In this document: piece after piece, positions 24,472 to 33,700 of the stretch | Numbering within the stretch: the stretch's first letter is position 1 | Layout: each line of letters starts with the position of its first letter | Source: Micromonospora lupini | GTDB lineage: Bacteria; Actinomycetota; Actinomycetes; Mycobacteriales; Micromonosporaceae | DNA: 64,000 nt | Direction of reading: 5' to 3' | Assembly (NCBI RefSeq): GCF_026342015.1 | Contig: NZ_JAPENL010000001.1 | Coordinates: 558,001 to 622,000 of the forward strand | Notes under the pieces: model-generated | Seen by the model: the letters and a program-made list of their open reading frames with translations, nothing else | Databases searched by the model: none | Told to the model about the DNA's origin: nothing | Program-made: the position numbers and the translations under genes

Positions 24472-27400
24472 TCACGCGGTCCGGTAGGCCCGCAGCACCG
24501 TCTGCGTCACCGTGTTGCCGGCGGTGTCGGTGGCCGTCACGCGCAGCGACACGAAACCGGCTCGCCGTGGGTGCGCGATGAGCGCGACGCCGCGCACCAC
24601 GGGCAGCGCGATCCACGTCCTGCCGTCGTCGAACGACGCGGCGACGCCGAGCTTCCGGTTGGGCGCGGCCGACGAGCCGGCCTGCCGGTCCAGGCCGACC
24701 GGGATCGCCATGATCCGGCCCGCCCGGGCGGTGTTGGTGTCGTCGAGCGTCGGCGTCGTGCGGGCCGTCGTCAGGGGCAGCCGCTGCGGCGACGACGTGT
24801 GCGCCGAGCTGAACGTCCAGGCCACCGAGACCGACGTCGACAGGGTGTCCGGGGCGCCGCGCCTGACGGTGGCCTCCAGCCGGTAGTCGGCCCTGTCGGC
24901 GGGCACCGTGAACTCCGCCCACGAGCTGTCCGAGGTGCCGATCCGCGTGCCGTTGCGGAACAGCCGGAACTCGACAGGCAGATCGTCGCGGCTGGCGGGA
25001 CGGCCGGTGGCGTCACCGAACAGCGGCAGCGCCGCGATCGAGATGGTGTCGCCGTCGCGGCCCGCGTACCCCAGGGGGTTCAGGGTTGGCGCCTGGGCCA
25101 CCGACGGGCCGAACGGGGCCGCGTTCCAGGTCTGGGTGTACGCCCGCCCCGGCTGGAAGGTCGACTCCTGGATGGTGGAGTTGTCGCCCTCGACGAACGT
25201 GGACGTCCAGGTGAGGCCGCCGTCGGTGTTGTAGTACTCGGTGCCGTGAAACGGCAGGTCGATGGGCGTGTTCGACCCGATCGAGCCGGACCCGCCGGCC
25301 GCCGCCGCGCGGTGGAACCGGACGGCCGTCGCCGTGGTGGACTGGCGGCGGTACGTCGCGGTGACGGTGGCGAGGTTCTTCGGCGTCAGCTTCGTCGACA
25401 GGCCGGTGAACATGTCGCCCTGGCGGACGTAGGCGAGGTCGTACGTGTAGGGACTGTTGCGGAAGGTTCCGTCCCGGCCGGGGCGGGCGAGCCCGACGCC
25501 GAGCGTCGCGGCGAACTCCGGGGCGGCGACGGCGGGCCCGATCCGGCCGAAGAACACGTCCGCGAACGACACGCCGCTGAGCTGCACTCCCGGGTAGCGG
25601 AAGCCGTCGTTCCAGTTCGCGCTCACGTTGATCGCGGTGGGCGCGGCGTCGCGCTGCGGCACGGTCAGCGCGACGGGCTTGGCGGTACGGGCGTCGACGG
25701 CCTCGGTGACCGGGCCGTGGACGTCAAGGACCGGCTGGACGAGCAGCGTCGAGGCGCTGCCCTCGTGGATGGTGCTGTAGAGCGCGTAGCGACCCGTGGG
25801 CAGCCGCAGGGTGCCGCCGCCCGGCGCGGAGGTGAGGGTGCTGAACTCGCCGGTGGCGAGGTTCGCCGCGACTGTCGTGTACTCGGTGGCCGGCTTCCCG
25901 TCCCGGCCGGTGTGGGGGAGCGCGACGTCGTAGCTCTCGATCTCGCGGTTGAGGGCGAACGGCGTGCGTACCCGCAGGTCGCCCGCGCCGGTGGCGACGA
26001 CCGCGCCCTGGTAGACGCCGTCGGCGGCGTCCACCCGGGTGTCCACGGTGATCGTGGCCTCGGCCCGGCCGCCGGCCGGCACGACGAGCGTGCTCGGGCT
26101 GACGGTGAGCATGCCGGCCGGCGCGGGGGCGACGGTCAGCGACAGGGTGACCGGCGACGTGCCGGTGTTGCGGTAGCCGACGACCCGGGTGACGGGGGTG
26201 TCGTCGGCGTGCGGCCAACGCTGGACCGGGAAGTCGATGGCGGCCACGTCGGCGGCGACCGGCTGGGCGACCGCGCGGGCGATGTCGACCCGGCCCGCGC
26301 CCTGCTCGTAGAGGGTGTCCGCGCCTGTCGGCTTGGCCGAGTCCATCAGCGCGGCCTTGAGCTGCGCTCCGGTCCAGTCCGGGTGCTGGCCGGCGAGGAT
26401 CGCGGCGCTGCCCGCCACGTGTGGGGTGGCCATCGACGTGCCCGCCATGGTGGCGTAGTCGCCGCCGGGGGCGGCCGCGACGATGTCGACGCCCGGCGCG
26501 CTGATCTCGGGCTTGATGTGGTTGTCGCCGACGCGGGGGCCCCGACTGGAGAAGTACGCCCGCTGGTCGTCGGCGTCGACGGCCGCGACGGCGAGCGCGT
26601 CGTCGGCGGACGCCGGGGAGGACACGGACTTCGGCTTGCCCTCGTTGCCGGCGGCGACCACGAACAGCGTGCCGTACTCCCGGCTGAGGTCCTGGACCGC
26701 CGTCTCCAGGGGGTCGAGTCCGGGCGCGTCGTCGCCGCCCACGCTCAGGTTGACCACCCGGGTCTGCGGGGCGAGCCACTGCATGCCTGTGATGATGTCC
26801 GAGTCCTGGCACTCGGTGGTGGCGCAGACCTTGCCGACGAGCAGCTTCGCGCCCGGAGCGACACCCCGGTACCGGCCACCGGAGGCGGCGCCGCTCCCCA
26901 TGATCGTCGACGCCACGTGGGTGCCGTGACCAACCGCGTCGGAGGGGTCGCCGCCGCCGGTGAAGTCCCGGACCTCGGTGAGGTGCCCGGCGAAGTCGGG
27001 GTGGGCGGCGTCGATGCCGGTGTCCAGCACGCCGACGGTGACGCCGGTGCCGTCGAAGCCGGCCTGCCAGGCCGCCGGGGCGCCGATCTGCGGCACGCTG
27101 CGGTCAAGCGTCACCCGCCGCTTGCCGTCGAGCCAGACGGCGCTGACCCCGTCGGCGAGGGTGCGCGCCATCGACGTGCCCCGGGTGAGCGACGACCACA
27201 GCGTCACCCGCTCGTCGCGGCCCGCCCGCACCGCAAGGGCGTGGGCGGCGGGCAGGTCGGCCCGCACGCGCCCGTCGCCCCCGACCGTCGCGGTCCGCGC
27301 CCCCGCCGCGTTCTTTCCGGGGTACGCGACCAGCAGCGGCAGGTCGGCCGCCCGGTCGTCGTAGCCGAACCCGGCCAGCGTGGTGAGGTCGAACAGTCGC

Positions 27401-27711
27401 CGGTCGAGCCGCCCGTCGCGCAGCAGCGGCAGGGCGTCCACCGGAACGACGAACTGGTGGCCACCCTCCCGGCTGATCACGAAGCGCATCGCGGTCCGTC
27501 CCGGCCCCCGCTCGATCGCCGGGCGGCCGGCCCCGTCGATGGACACCCGGTCGCCGGTGATCAGCGTGAAGGTGCCGGGCGTGCCGGGCCTGCCGGAGAC
27601 GGTGGCCGCCGGCCGCACCTGCGCGCTCGCCGGGTTGGCCGCCAGCCCCGCCGCGACAAGTGCTGTCGCGAGCACCCCGGCCGTCAGGGCGCGTCGTTGA
27701 CGTCGTCGCAC
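24472..27711 (-). CDS. Large secreted subtilisin-like serine protease (S8)
   Basis: A 1079-residue extracellular protease. Residues 1-30 are a signal peptide ending ASA. A pro-region follows. The catalytic domain spans about 205-485, with Asp230 in VLDTGID, His262 in GHGTHVAS, Asn356 in AAGNEG and Ser426 in GTSMATPHVAG. The 600-residue C-terminal part is beta-rich, beginning with an Ig-like module (VTRVVGYRNTGTSPVTLSL) and ending in another (VTATDTAGNTVTQTV). The GTG start at 27711 is chosen for its GGAGAGG site 5 nt upstream and for the signal peptide. The promoter region, shared with a divergent sigma gene, contains a CRP-like palindrome. Confidence 0.93.
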   Translation of the reverse strand: MRRRQRRALTAGVLATALVAAGLAANPASAQVRPAATVSGRPGTPGTFTLITGDRVSIDGAGRPAIERGPGRTAMRFVISREGGHQFVVPVDALPLLRDGRLDRRLFDLTTLAGFGYDDRAADLPLLVAYPGKNAAGARTATVGGDGRVRADLPAAHALAVRAGRDERVTLWSSLTRGTSMARTLADGVSAVWLDGKRRVTLDRSVPQIGAPAAWQAGFDGTGVTVGVLDTGIDAAHPDFAGHLTEVRDFTGGGDPSDAVGHGTHVASTIMGSGAASGGRYRGVAPGAKLLVGKVCATTECQDSDIITGMQWLAPQTRVVNLSVGGDDAPGLDPLETAVQDLSREYGTLFVVAAGNEGKPKSVSSPASADDALAVAAVDADDQRAYFSSRGPRVGDNHIKPEISAPGVDIVAAAPGGDYATMAGTSMATPHVAGSAAILAGQHPDWTGAQLKAALMDSAKPTGADTLYEQGAGRVDIARAVAQPVAADVAAIDFPVQRWPHADDTPVTRVVGYRNTGTSPVTLSLTVAPAPAGMLTVSPSTLVVPAGGRAEATITVDTRVDAADGVYQGAVVATGAGDLRVRTPFALNREIESYDVALPHTGRDGKPATEYTTVAANLATGEFSTLTSAPGGGTLRLPTGRYALYSTIHEGSASTLLVQPVLDVHGPVTEAVDARTAKPVALTVPQRDAAPTAINVSANWNDGFRYPGVQLSGVSFADVFFGRIGPAVAAPEFAATLGVGLARPGRDGTFRNSPYTYDLAYVRQGDMFTGLSTKLTPKNLATVTATYRRQSTTATAVRFHRAAAAGGSGSIGSNTPIDLPFHGTEYYNTDGGLTWTSTFVEGDNSTIQESTFQPGRAYTQTWNAAPFGPSVAQAPTLNPLGYAGRDGDTISIAALPLFGDATGRPASRDDLPVEFRLFRNGTRIGTSDSSWAEFTVPADRADYRLEATVRRGAPDTLSTSVSVAWTFSSAHTSSPQRLPLTTARTTPTLDDTNTARAGRIMAIPVGLDRQAGSSAAPNRKLGVAASFDDGRTWIALPVVRGVALIAHPRRAGFVSLRVTATDTAGNTVTQTVLRAYRTA

Positions 27712-27788
27712 ATCGTCCTCTCCGCCACGGGCGTCTCCCGGGACGGCACGATGACGTCTGGGCTCGCCACCCGGTTGATCTTTGGCAG

Positions 27789-27804
27789 TGTGACCGTGAT
27801 CACA
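27789..27804. promoter_or_regulatory. CRP-like operator
   Basis: TGTGA-CCGTGA-TCACA is a perfect match to the CRP/FNR-family consensus TGTGA-N6-TCACA. It lies between the divergent subtilase (start 27711) and ECF sigma (start 27892) genes, about 80 nt from each. Confidence 0.6.
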
Positions 27805-27891
27805 AACTGACCGGGTGCGGGGAGGCAAGGTCGGCGCGGCGAGTTCGATGCGCGGTGACCAGGGGGACGAGGCTCGAAAGGCGCAGGTCGG

Positions 27892-28392
27892 ATGCGTGAC
27901 GCTGAGGAGTTCGACGCCCTCTACGCCGCCTGCGCCGGGCGGATCGTGGGTCACGTCTACGCGCTGACAGGCAACCGCAGCGAGGCCGAGGACGCGGTCG
28001 CGGAGGCGTTCATGCGGGCGTGGCAGCGCTGGCACACCGTCCGGGAGGCGGACAGCCCGGAGGCGTGGGTCCGCGCGGTCGCCTCCCGAGCGGCGGTGAG
28101 CAGCTGGCGCAAGACGTTCAACCGGATTCGCGCCCACCACCGGGCCGCCGTCGACCAGAGTGTGCCCGGCCTCAGCGAGGACCACGTCGCGCTGATCCAG
28201 GCGCTGCAACGGCTCGGCGCCAACGAGCGCCGTGCCGTCGTGCTGCACCACCTGAACGATCTCAGCGTCGCCGAGGTGGCAGCCGAGATGCGGGCCCCCG
28301 TCGGGACCGTCAAGACGTACCTCGCCCGTGGTCGTCGGGCGATGGCCGGGCTGCTGACCGAGGTGAACCAGGAGGGGACCTCCCATGCCTGA
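27892..28392 (+). CDS. ECF RNA polymerase sigma factor (SigE-like)
   Basis: A 166-residue two-domain ECF sigma factor. Region 2 is RIVGHVYALTGNRSEAEDAVAEAFMRAWQRW, region 4 is LGANERRAVVLHHLNDLSVAEVAAEM followed by PVGTVKTYLARGRRAM. The last codons overlap the next gene by 8 nt, so the two are translationally coupled. It diverges from the subtilase gene and may control it through the intergenic region; that is inference. Confidence 0.92.
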   Translation: MRDAEEFDALYAACAGRIVGHVYALTGNRSEAEDAVAEAFMRAWQRWHTVREADSPEAWVRAVASRAAVSSWRKTFNRIRAHHRAAVDQSVPGLSEDHVALIQALQRLGANERRAVVLHHLNDLSVAEVAAEMRAPVGTVKTYLARGRRAMAGLLTEVNQEGTSHA

Positions 28393-29116
28393 TCCGCACG
28401 ACGACCTGCGGGCGATCGTCGACGAGGTCCGACGCGTCACGACCCTGCCCCCGGCGGGGGCGCTGCGGGGGCGCAGCGACCGGCGGCGGCGACGCCGTGC
28501 GGCAGTCACCGGCGTGGGGCTGGCCGTGCTGGTCGCGGCCGTCGGCGCCACAGTGCTGCGGGCACGCGTCGACGACACGACGCCGACCGCGGGCCCGGCG
28601 GGCGTGACCTCCCCGCCGGCCGTCCCGTCGTCGCTCGCCCCGACCCAGACCTCCCCGAGCCAGACCTCCCCGGCGGGGCCGCAGGACATTCTCGGCGGTC
28701 GCCGGCAGGTCCGGATCGTGGTTCCCGGCCTGGCCGGGGCGGCGTTGGCGAGCGGCCCCGACGACGACCGGGTACGGGCCACCGCCGGGCCGGGCGTCGA
28801 CGACCGGGCGCTGTGGGTCCTGCGGCCGGCGGGCAAGGCGTTCCGGATCGTGGCGGCCAACCCCGCCGGCGCCGGCCAGGTCTGCATGACAGTTGTGCAC
28901 GACGCCGCGCCGGGCAGCGTCCGTGCCCGCGCCTGCGACCCGACCGCGGCGACGCAGCTCTTCATCATCGACCGGGTCGCCGACGGCAGCTACTCGATCC
29001 TGCAGGGCAGGCGCTACGTGCAGGTCGTCGACGGCACGTTCGCCCTCGTCCCCGACCTGCCGGAGGCCCTGACCACCACCTACGAGTTCGAGGACCGAGG
29101 CCCGTCGGGCCCCTGA
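28385..29116 (+). CDS. Membrane-anchored partner of the ECF sigma factor
   Basis: A 243-residue single-pass membrane protein. Residues 1-35 are cytoplasmic and very basic near the membrane (RGRSDRRRRRRAA), followed by one helix (VTGVGLAVLVAAVGATVL), a Pro/Ser/Thr linker and an extracellular domain of about 145 residues. That domain (FRIVAANPAGAGQVCMTVVHD, ARACDPTAATQLFIIDRVADG, SILQGRRYVQVVDG) looks beta-trefoil-like. Position and coupling argue for an anti-sigma or sensor role, but I find no HxxxCxxC zinc motif in its short cytoplasmic part. GGAGGGG precedes the ATG. Confidence 0.7.
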   Translation: MPDPHDDLRAIVDEVRRVTTLPPAGALRGRSDRRRRRRAAVTGVGLAVLVAAVGATVLRARVDDTTPTAGPAGVTSPPAVPSSLAPTQTSPSQTSPAGPQDILGGRRQVRIVVPGLAGAALASGPDDDRVRATAGPGVDDRALWVLRPAGKAFRIVAANPAGAGQVCMTVVHDAAPGSVRARACDPTAATQLFIIDRVADGSYSILQGRRYVQVVDGTFALVPDLPEALTTTYEFEDRGPSGP

Positions 29117-29167
29117 CCGCCACAGTCGTGCACCACCGCCACACCGATCCCTGGCTACGCTCGAGGC

Positions 29168-29632
29168 ATGTTCCGTGCGGCCCGGCCCGACGACTTCGCG
29201 CAGATCATCGACCTCTACCGGCAACTCAACCCGGACGATCCGGTGCTTGACGACGGCGCCGACGAGGCGGCCTTCCAGCGGATCCTGGGCTCGCCGGGGC
29301 TGCATCTGTTCGTCCTCGAATCCGACGGGATCGTCGTCGCCACGACGTACCTCAACGTGATCCCGAACATCAGCCGGTCGGCTTCGCCGTACGCCGTCAT
29401 CGAGAACGTCGTCGTCGAGCGCGCGCGACGCGGCACCGGTCTGGGTCGGCAGATCATGGCCGGCACGCTCCAGGCCGCGTGGGACGCCGGCTGCTACAAG
29501 GCGATGCTGATGACGGGCTCGCGCGACGCGGCAACCCACGGCTTCTACCGCGCCTGCGGTTTCTCGGCCGACGTCAAGACCGCGTACCACGCGCGCCCCA
29601 CCAACGCTCGGTCGAACACTCAGGACAGCTGA
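29168..29632 (+). CDS. GNAT-family N-acetyltransferase
   Basis: A 154-residue GNAT enzyme with the acetyl-CoA loop VVVERARRGTGLGRQIMAGTLQAA and the C-terminal HGFYRACGFSAD. Substrate unknown. TACGCT (29156-29161) ends 6 nt before the ATG, with no Shine-Dalgarno sequence. It is 47 bp upstream of the adenylating-enzyme operon but that operon has its own -10 element, so membership is uncertain. Confidence 0.88.
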   Translation: MFRAARPDDFAQIIDLYRQLNPDDPVLDDGADEAAFQRILGSPGLHLFVLESDGIVVATTYLNVIPNISRSASPYAVIENVVVERARRGTGLGRQIMAGTLQAAWDAGCYKAMLMTGSRDAATHGFYRACGFSADVKTAYHARPTNARSNTQDS

Positions 29633-29667
29633 GTACCCGCCATCAAGTGGCCGGCTCGACAGGCCAA

Positions 29668-29673
29668 TAGTGT
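29668..29673 (+). promoter_or_regulatory. Predicted -10 of the four-gene operon
   Basis: TAGTGT ends 6 nt before the GTG start at 29680, predicting a leaderless transcript for the adenylating-enzyme operon. Confidence 0.5.
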
Positions 29674-29679
29674 TGCCGC

Positions 29680-31221
29680 GTGGTGACATTCCTCCGTCGG
29701 TGGACCCTGCGGGCCGCAAGTTTCGCCCTGACCTGGCTCTACACCCTCTACCGGATCCATCCGGCGGTGTGGCGACTCACGGCACGTCAGTACCGTCCCC
29801 ACCTGGGGCGCTTCGCCCGGCTGCACGCCTGGATGACCTGCCAGTTCGCCGCGATCGACGTGCCCGCGTACGGCGATTTCCTCCGCCGCCACAATTGGCG
29901 GTTCCGCTGGTTCGATCTGTCGTCCTACCCGCCCACCGACAAGCGGTCGTACGTGCAGGCGTACCCGGAGGCACAGCGTTGTCGGCACGGGGAGATCGAG
30001 ATCGCCGGCAGCGTGGTCGACGAGTCGTCGGGCTCGTCCGGCCAGCCGTTCAACTGGATCCGCAGCCGCCGCGAGCTGCGCTCGGTGCACAAGAACCTGG
30101 CCGGCTACGCGACAATGGTGTTCCCGTCGAAGCGGCGGTTCGTCATCAACGCGTACTCGATGGGCGCCTGGGCGACCGGGACCAACACCGGCATCGCCAT
30201 GTCGGCGATCGCGATGGTCAAGAACACGGGGCCCGACCTGCGGAAGATCGCCGACACGCTGTCGTACTTCGGCCCCGGGTTCGACTACATCGTCACCGCC
30301 TACCCACCGTTTCTGAAGCACCTGCGCGACAAGCTCGACGCCGAGGACTTCCCCTGGGCCGAGTACCGCATCAGCGGACTTGTCGGCGGTGAGGGAATGA
30401 CCGAGGCGCTGCGCGACTACCTGGAGGAGCGCTTCGTCAAGGTGCGCTCCGGCTACGGGGCCAGCGACCTCACCATCGGGATGGCCGGGGAGAGCGACTT
30501 CAGCGTCTGGGTCCGCCGACGACTGCGGACCGACGTCGCACTGCGGACCGCCCTGCTCGGCGCCGACGAGCACCGGCTGCCGATGGTCTTCCAGTACAAC
30601 CCGCTGGAGACGTACCTGGAGACCACTCCGGACCACGAGGTGCTCTGCACGATCAACTCGACGGCGGTGCTCAATCCGCGGGTCCGCTACAACATCGGCG
30701 ACGAGGGCCTGCTGATCTCGTACCCGGATGTCCTGGCCGCGATCGCCGACCCCGCGGCGCGGGCCGCCGCGGACCGCGCCTGGCAGGTCGACCGGATGCG
30801 TCTACCACTGCTGTTCCTGTACGGCCGCAAGGACAGCACGATCTCGTACATGGGCGCCAACATCTACCCGCAGGACGTCGAGTACGGCCTCTATGCCGGC
30901 AATCCCCAGGCGCACCTGCTGCAGAGCTTCTGCCTCGCGGTGACCGAACAGGCCGACCTGGAGAGCCGGCCGGTCGTCAACCTGCAACTCCGCGAGGGCC
31001 TGACGCTCGACCCGGCGCAGCGGCGAACCCTTACCGACACCTGCCGCGCGGGAGTGGTGCGCCACCTCGCCGAGGTCAGCAGGGACTTCGCCGAGTCCCT
31101 CGCCGAGGACCCGTCCGCGGCGGACCTGCGGGTGGCGGTCCACGAGTACGGCACCGGCCCGTTCGCCGACGCGGCATCCACGATCAAGAACGTGTACCTG
31201 GTGAAGGGCATCCCGGCATGA
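29680..31221 (+). CDS. PaaK-like adenylate-forming enzyme
   Basis: A 513-residue member of the ANL superfamily close to phenylacetate-CoA ligase, CapK and coenzyme F390 synthetase types. The nucleotide loop is ESSGSSGQPFNW near residue 120, the A5-like motif is RSGYGASDL near residue 257, and the A8-like hinge is GRKDSTISYMGANIYPQDVE near 382-401. It should activate a carboxylic acid as an acyl-adenylate; the acid and final acceptor are unknown. An N-terminal extension of about 70 residues precedes the usual core. It leads an operon in which each gene overlaps the next by 4 nt. Confidence 0.82.
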   Translation: MVTFLRRWTLRAASFALTWLYTLYRIHPAVWRLTARQYRPHLGRFARLHAWMTCQFAAIDVPAYGDFLRRHNWRFRWFDLSSYPPTDKRSYVQAYPEAQRCRHGEIEIAGSVVDESSGSSGQPFNWIRSRRELRSVHKNLAGYATMVFPSKRRFVINAYSMGAWATGTNTGIAMSAIAMVKNTGPDLRKIADTLSYFGPGFDYIVTAYPPFLKHLRDKLDAEDFPWAEYRISGLVGGEGMTEALRDYLEERFVKVRSGYGASDLTIGMAGESDFSVWVRRRLRTDVALRTALLGADEHRLPMVFQYNPLETYLETTPDHEVLCTINSTAVLNPRVRYNIGDEGLLISYPDVLAAIADPAARAAADRAWQVDRMRLPLLFLYGRKDSTISYMGANIYPQDVEYGLYAGNPQAHLLQSFCLAVTEQADLESRPVVNLQLREGLTLDPAQRRTLTDTCRAGVVRHLAEVSRDFAESLAEDPSAADLRVAVHEYGTGPFADAASTIKNVYLVKGIPA

Positions 31222-31664
31222 GGACCACCGACTTCTCCGCCGCGCCCCCGGTGGGCCAGGCGTCAGCCATGTTCGTCGGCGCCACCCGTTACCGGGGGCC
31301 GCGCTCGATCCTCACGCTCACCAGGACCTGGTTCCGAATGGTCCGGCAGATGAGACGAATGGACGGATACCTGTGGCACACCGTCTACTACCAGTTCCCG
31401 TTCACACTCGGCACCATCGCCTTCTTCAGCGACCGTGACGCGCTGTTGACGTTCGCCCGCAGCCGCCATCACCGTGACCTCATGTGCTGGGTGACCGATC
31501 ACGGCACGAAGAACGCGACAGGCGGCTACATCCGCCTCTACAACGCCGAGCCCGAGGGCTACAGCAACGGCATCTGGCGTGCCGAGTCCGACGGGATGGC
31601 GCACATACCGACCTTCACCCCGCTCTCGCGTGAGACGTCCGGCCCGCCGGTGCACCGCGCATGA
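31218..31664 (+). CDS. DUF4188-like (dimeric alpha-beta barrel) protein
   Basis: A 148-residue protein resembling DUF4188 and the antibiotic-biosynthesis-monooxygenase fold. Landmarks are MRRMDGYLWHTVYYQFPFTLGTIAFF, then ALLTFARSRHHRDLMCWVTD and GGYIRLYNAE. Some relatives are heme- or flavin-free monooxygenases; activity here is unknown. Its ATG overlaps the stop of the adenylating-enzyme gene (ATGA) and its stop overlaps the next start. Confidence 0.75.
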   Translation: MRTTDFSAAPPVGQASAMFVGATRYRGPRSILTLTRTWFRMVRQMRRMDGYLWHTVYYQFPFTLGTIAFFSDRDALLTFARSRHHRDLMCWVTDHGTKNATGGYIRLYNAEPEGYSNGIWRAESDGMAHIPTFTPLSRETSGPPVHRA

Positions 31665-32758
31665 GACTGGATCCCGTGCAGTCGCGGGCCGACCTGCGGG
31701 CATTCGTCGACTTTCCGCTCCGGCTCCACCCGACCGACAGGTACGTACCCCTGGTGTCATCGGTCATCGCGGCCCACCGCGGCGCCGCCGAGCTGTTCGT
31801 GGTCCGCGACCGACGCGGCGAGGTCGTGGGACGCACAAGCATGCACCGCAGTGCGGCCTTCGACGCCAAGGTCGGCCCGCGGCAGCTGTTCGGGCACACC
31901 GAGTTCGTCGATGACGACGCCGTCTTCGCCGCGATCATGGATGCGGTCGGTAGCCGGGCCGACGGTCGACACCTGTTCGGGCCGGTGGCCCTGCTGCCCA
32001 ACCAGACCGGCGGGGTGATCACCTCCGGCTTCGCCGACCGTGGGTTCGTGGACTCGGCGTGGAACCCGGCCTACTACCCGGACATGTACGAGCGGCACGG
32101 CTTCCACAGTCGCTTCGAGGCCGACACCTGGCGCGTCGACCTCGCCGCTACGGCGACGGGTGCGCCGCCGGCCGCGGACGTCGACCACGGGTTCGCCTTC
32201 GACGATGCCCGGATGGCCGCCGAACGGCTCGTCATCCGGCACGGCTCCCGGTGGCGCCTGCGCAGTCAACTGCCGATCCTGCGCCGGATGCTCAACGCCA
32301 GCTTCGCGCAGCTCGGCTACTACACCGACATCTCCGCCGAGCAGTTGGCGGAGCAGACCGACGGTCTGGCGTTCCTGCTCGACGAGGGGCTGCTCCTCTG
32401 GCTGGAGAAGGCCGGCCGTCCCGTCGCGTTCGTCGTCACCGTGCCGGACATCTCCGAATACCTCATGAGCGTCGGCGGTCGGCTCGGCGTCCTCAATCAG
32501 CTCCGGCTTCTCGCCACCCGCGGCCGGTACCGGCGGGACGCGGTCCTCATCATCAAGGGCACCGTTCCCGATGAGCAGGGCAACGGGTACCTGACGTTGC
32601 TGTCCCGGGAGTTGCACCGCAACCTCGCCCGCAACGGCTACCGGACGTTGCGCAGCACCTTCGTCGAGCGGACGAACGTCGCCTCGGCCGCCCAGTACCG
32701 GCGCGCGGGTGGGCGGCCACTGCACGGGTACACCTTCTACGAGCGAGGAGCCGCGTGA
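31661..32758 (+). CDS. YghO-like GNAT-fold protein
   Basis: A 365-residue protein of the YghO-like group, which has a double GNAT fold. Evidence: an N-terminal module with FPLRLHPTDRYVPLV, a central LFGPVALLPNQTGGVITSGF and AYYPDMYERHGF, and a C-terminal module ending FVERTNVASAAQYRRAGGRP, the usual Asn-x-x-Ser/Ala-x-x-x-Tyr end of GNAT enzymes. An acyl-transfer role using the product of the adenylating enzyme is plausible but unproven. Overlaps both neighbours by 4 nt. Confidence 0.72.
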   Translation: MRLDPVQSRADLRAFVDFPLRLHPTDRYVPLVSSVIAAHRGAAELFVVRDRRGEVVGRTSMHRSAAFDAKVGPRQLFGHTEFVDDDAVFAAIMDAVGSRADGRHLFGPVALLPNQTGGVITSGFADRGFVDSAWNPAYYPDMYERHGFHSRFEADTWRVDLAATATGAPPAADVDHGFAFDDARMAAERLVIRHGSRWRLRSQLPILRRMLNASFAQLGYYTDISAEQLAEQTDGLAFLLDEGLLLWLEKAGRPVAFVVTVPDISEYLMSVGGRLGVLNQLRLLATRGRYRRDAVLIIKGTVPDEQGNGYLTLLSRELHRNLARNGYRTLRSTFVERTNVASAAQYRRAGGRPLHGYTFYERGAA

Positions 32759-33669
32759 GCTGGGTCGAGCAGTTGCGGGCCACCGAGGCGATCTGCCGCC
32801 GGGCGCCGAGCGCACACAACACGCAGCCGTGGCGACCGGGCTACCACGCCGACGAGATCACCATCGACGTCGATCCCGCCTGCCGCCTGCCCGACTCCGA
32901 CCCGACCGGGCGCGACCTGACCCTCGGCATCGGCGCGTTCGTCGAGACCTGCCTCATCGTCTCCGCCGAACTCGGCCTCACCGTCACCGTGGCGCCCGGT
33001 CCACGACTGGTCCCCGCGGCACATCGGTACGCGACTCCGTTCACGATCGCCGACATCGAGGCCCGCCGGGTCGCCCGTGGCCCATACGCACCCGGGTACG
33101 TCGACGACGCCGTCCTCGCCGATCTCGAGCCGGGTGTCGCACACGTCCCGACCCGGGAACTCGTATCGGACCTGGTCGTCGCCGACAGGTGGATGTTCGG
33201 CACACCCGCCGTCGCTGTCGAGTTGCGGGACTGGCTGCGCCTGAGCCCACGCCATCCTCGCTATCATCTCGACGGACTCACGGACCGAGCGCTCGGCCTG
33301 TCCCGGATCGAAGCGGGCGTCCTGTCCGCCGCGCTGCGCGCGTACCCGGTCACCCGCCGCCTGGGCCTGCCGGCGCTGCTGGCCGCCAGCGGCCGCGGCC
33401 TGTTGCGCTACGACGGCAGCGTCCTGGTCCTCCTCGCCGCCGACGACGACGACCGGATCAGCGCGGGCCGACGTCTGCTGCGTACGTGGCTGGCTCTGGC
33501 CCGGCACGGCCTGGCGGTCCATCCGCTCAGCCAGCTCATCGACTGCCCCACGACCGCCGGGCGGCTCGCCGAACGGGTCGCAGGCCTTCCGCTCGCGGTG
33601 TTTCGGGTCGGCCGACCCCGCATCGCCCCGGTCCGGTCAGCCCGACGCGGCGGCCAGCGGCCGGAATAG
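32755..33669 (+). CDS. Acg-type nitroreductase-fold flavoprotein
   Basis: A 304-residue member of the Acg/nitroreductase superfamily. The FMN-binding motif RRAPSAHNTQPWRPG is at residues 15-29. A second region (LLRTWLALARHGLAVHPLSQLID) matches the C-terminal flavin and dimer contacts. Acg relatives in mycobacteria bind FMN and are induced by hypoxia; catalytic activity is often not detectable. The GTG start overlaps the YghO-like stop (GTGA). It ends the operon, 31 bp from the convergent epimerase gene. Confidence 0.82.
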   Translation: MSWVEQLRATEAICRRAPSAHNTQPWRPGYHADEITIDVDPACRLPDSDPTGRDLTLGIGAFVETCLIVSAELGLTVTVAPGPRLVPAAHRYATPFTIADIEARRVARGPYAPGYVDDAVLADLEPGVAHVPTRELVSDLVVADRWMFGTPAVAVELRDWLRLSPRHPRYHLDGLTDRALGLSRIEAGVLSAALRAYPVTRRLGLPALLAASGRGLLRYDGSVLVLLAADDDDRISAGRRLLRTWLALARHGLAVHPLSQLIDCPTTAGRLAERVAGLPLAVFRVGRPRIAPVRSARRGGQRPE

Positions 33670-33700
33670 CCCCTCCTTCGCTCCGGCGCAGCTACTCAGG

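Noticed and set aside
24571..27810. Long plus-strand open frame opposite the subtilase
   Set aside because: The subtilase has a complete catalytic triad and signal peptide; the plus-strand translation is Gly/Arg/Ala-rich without motifs.
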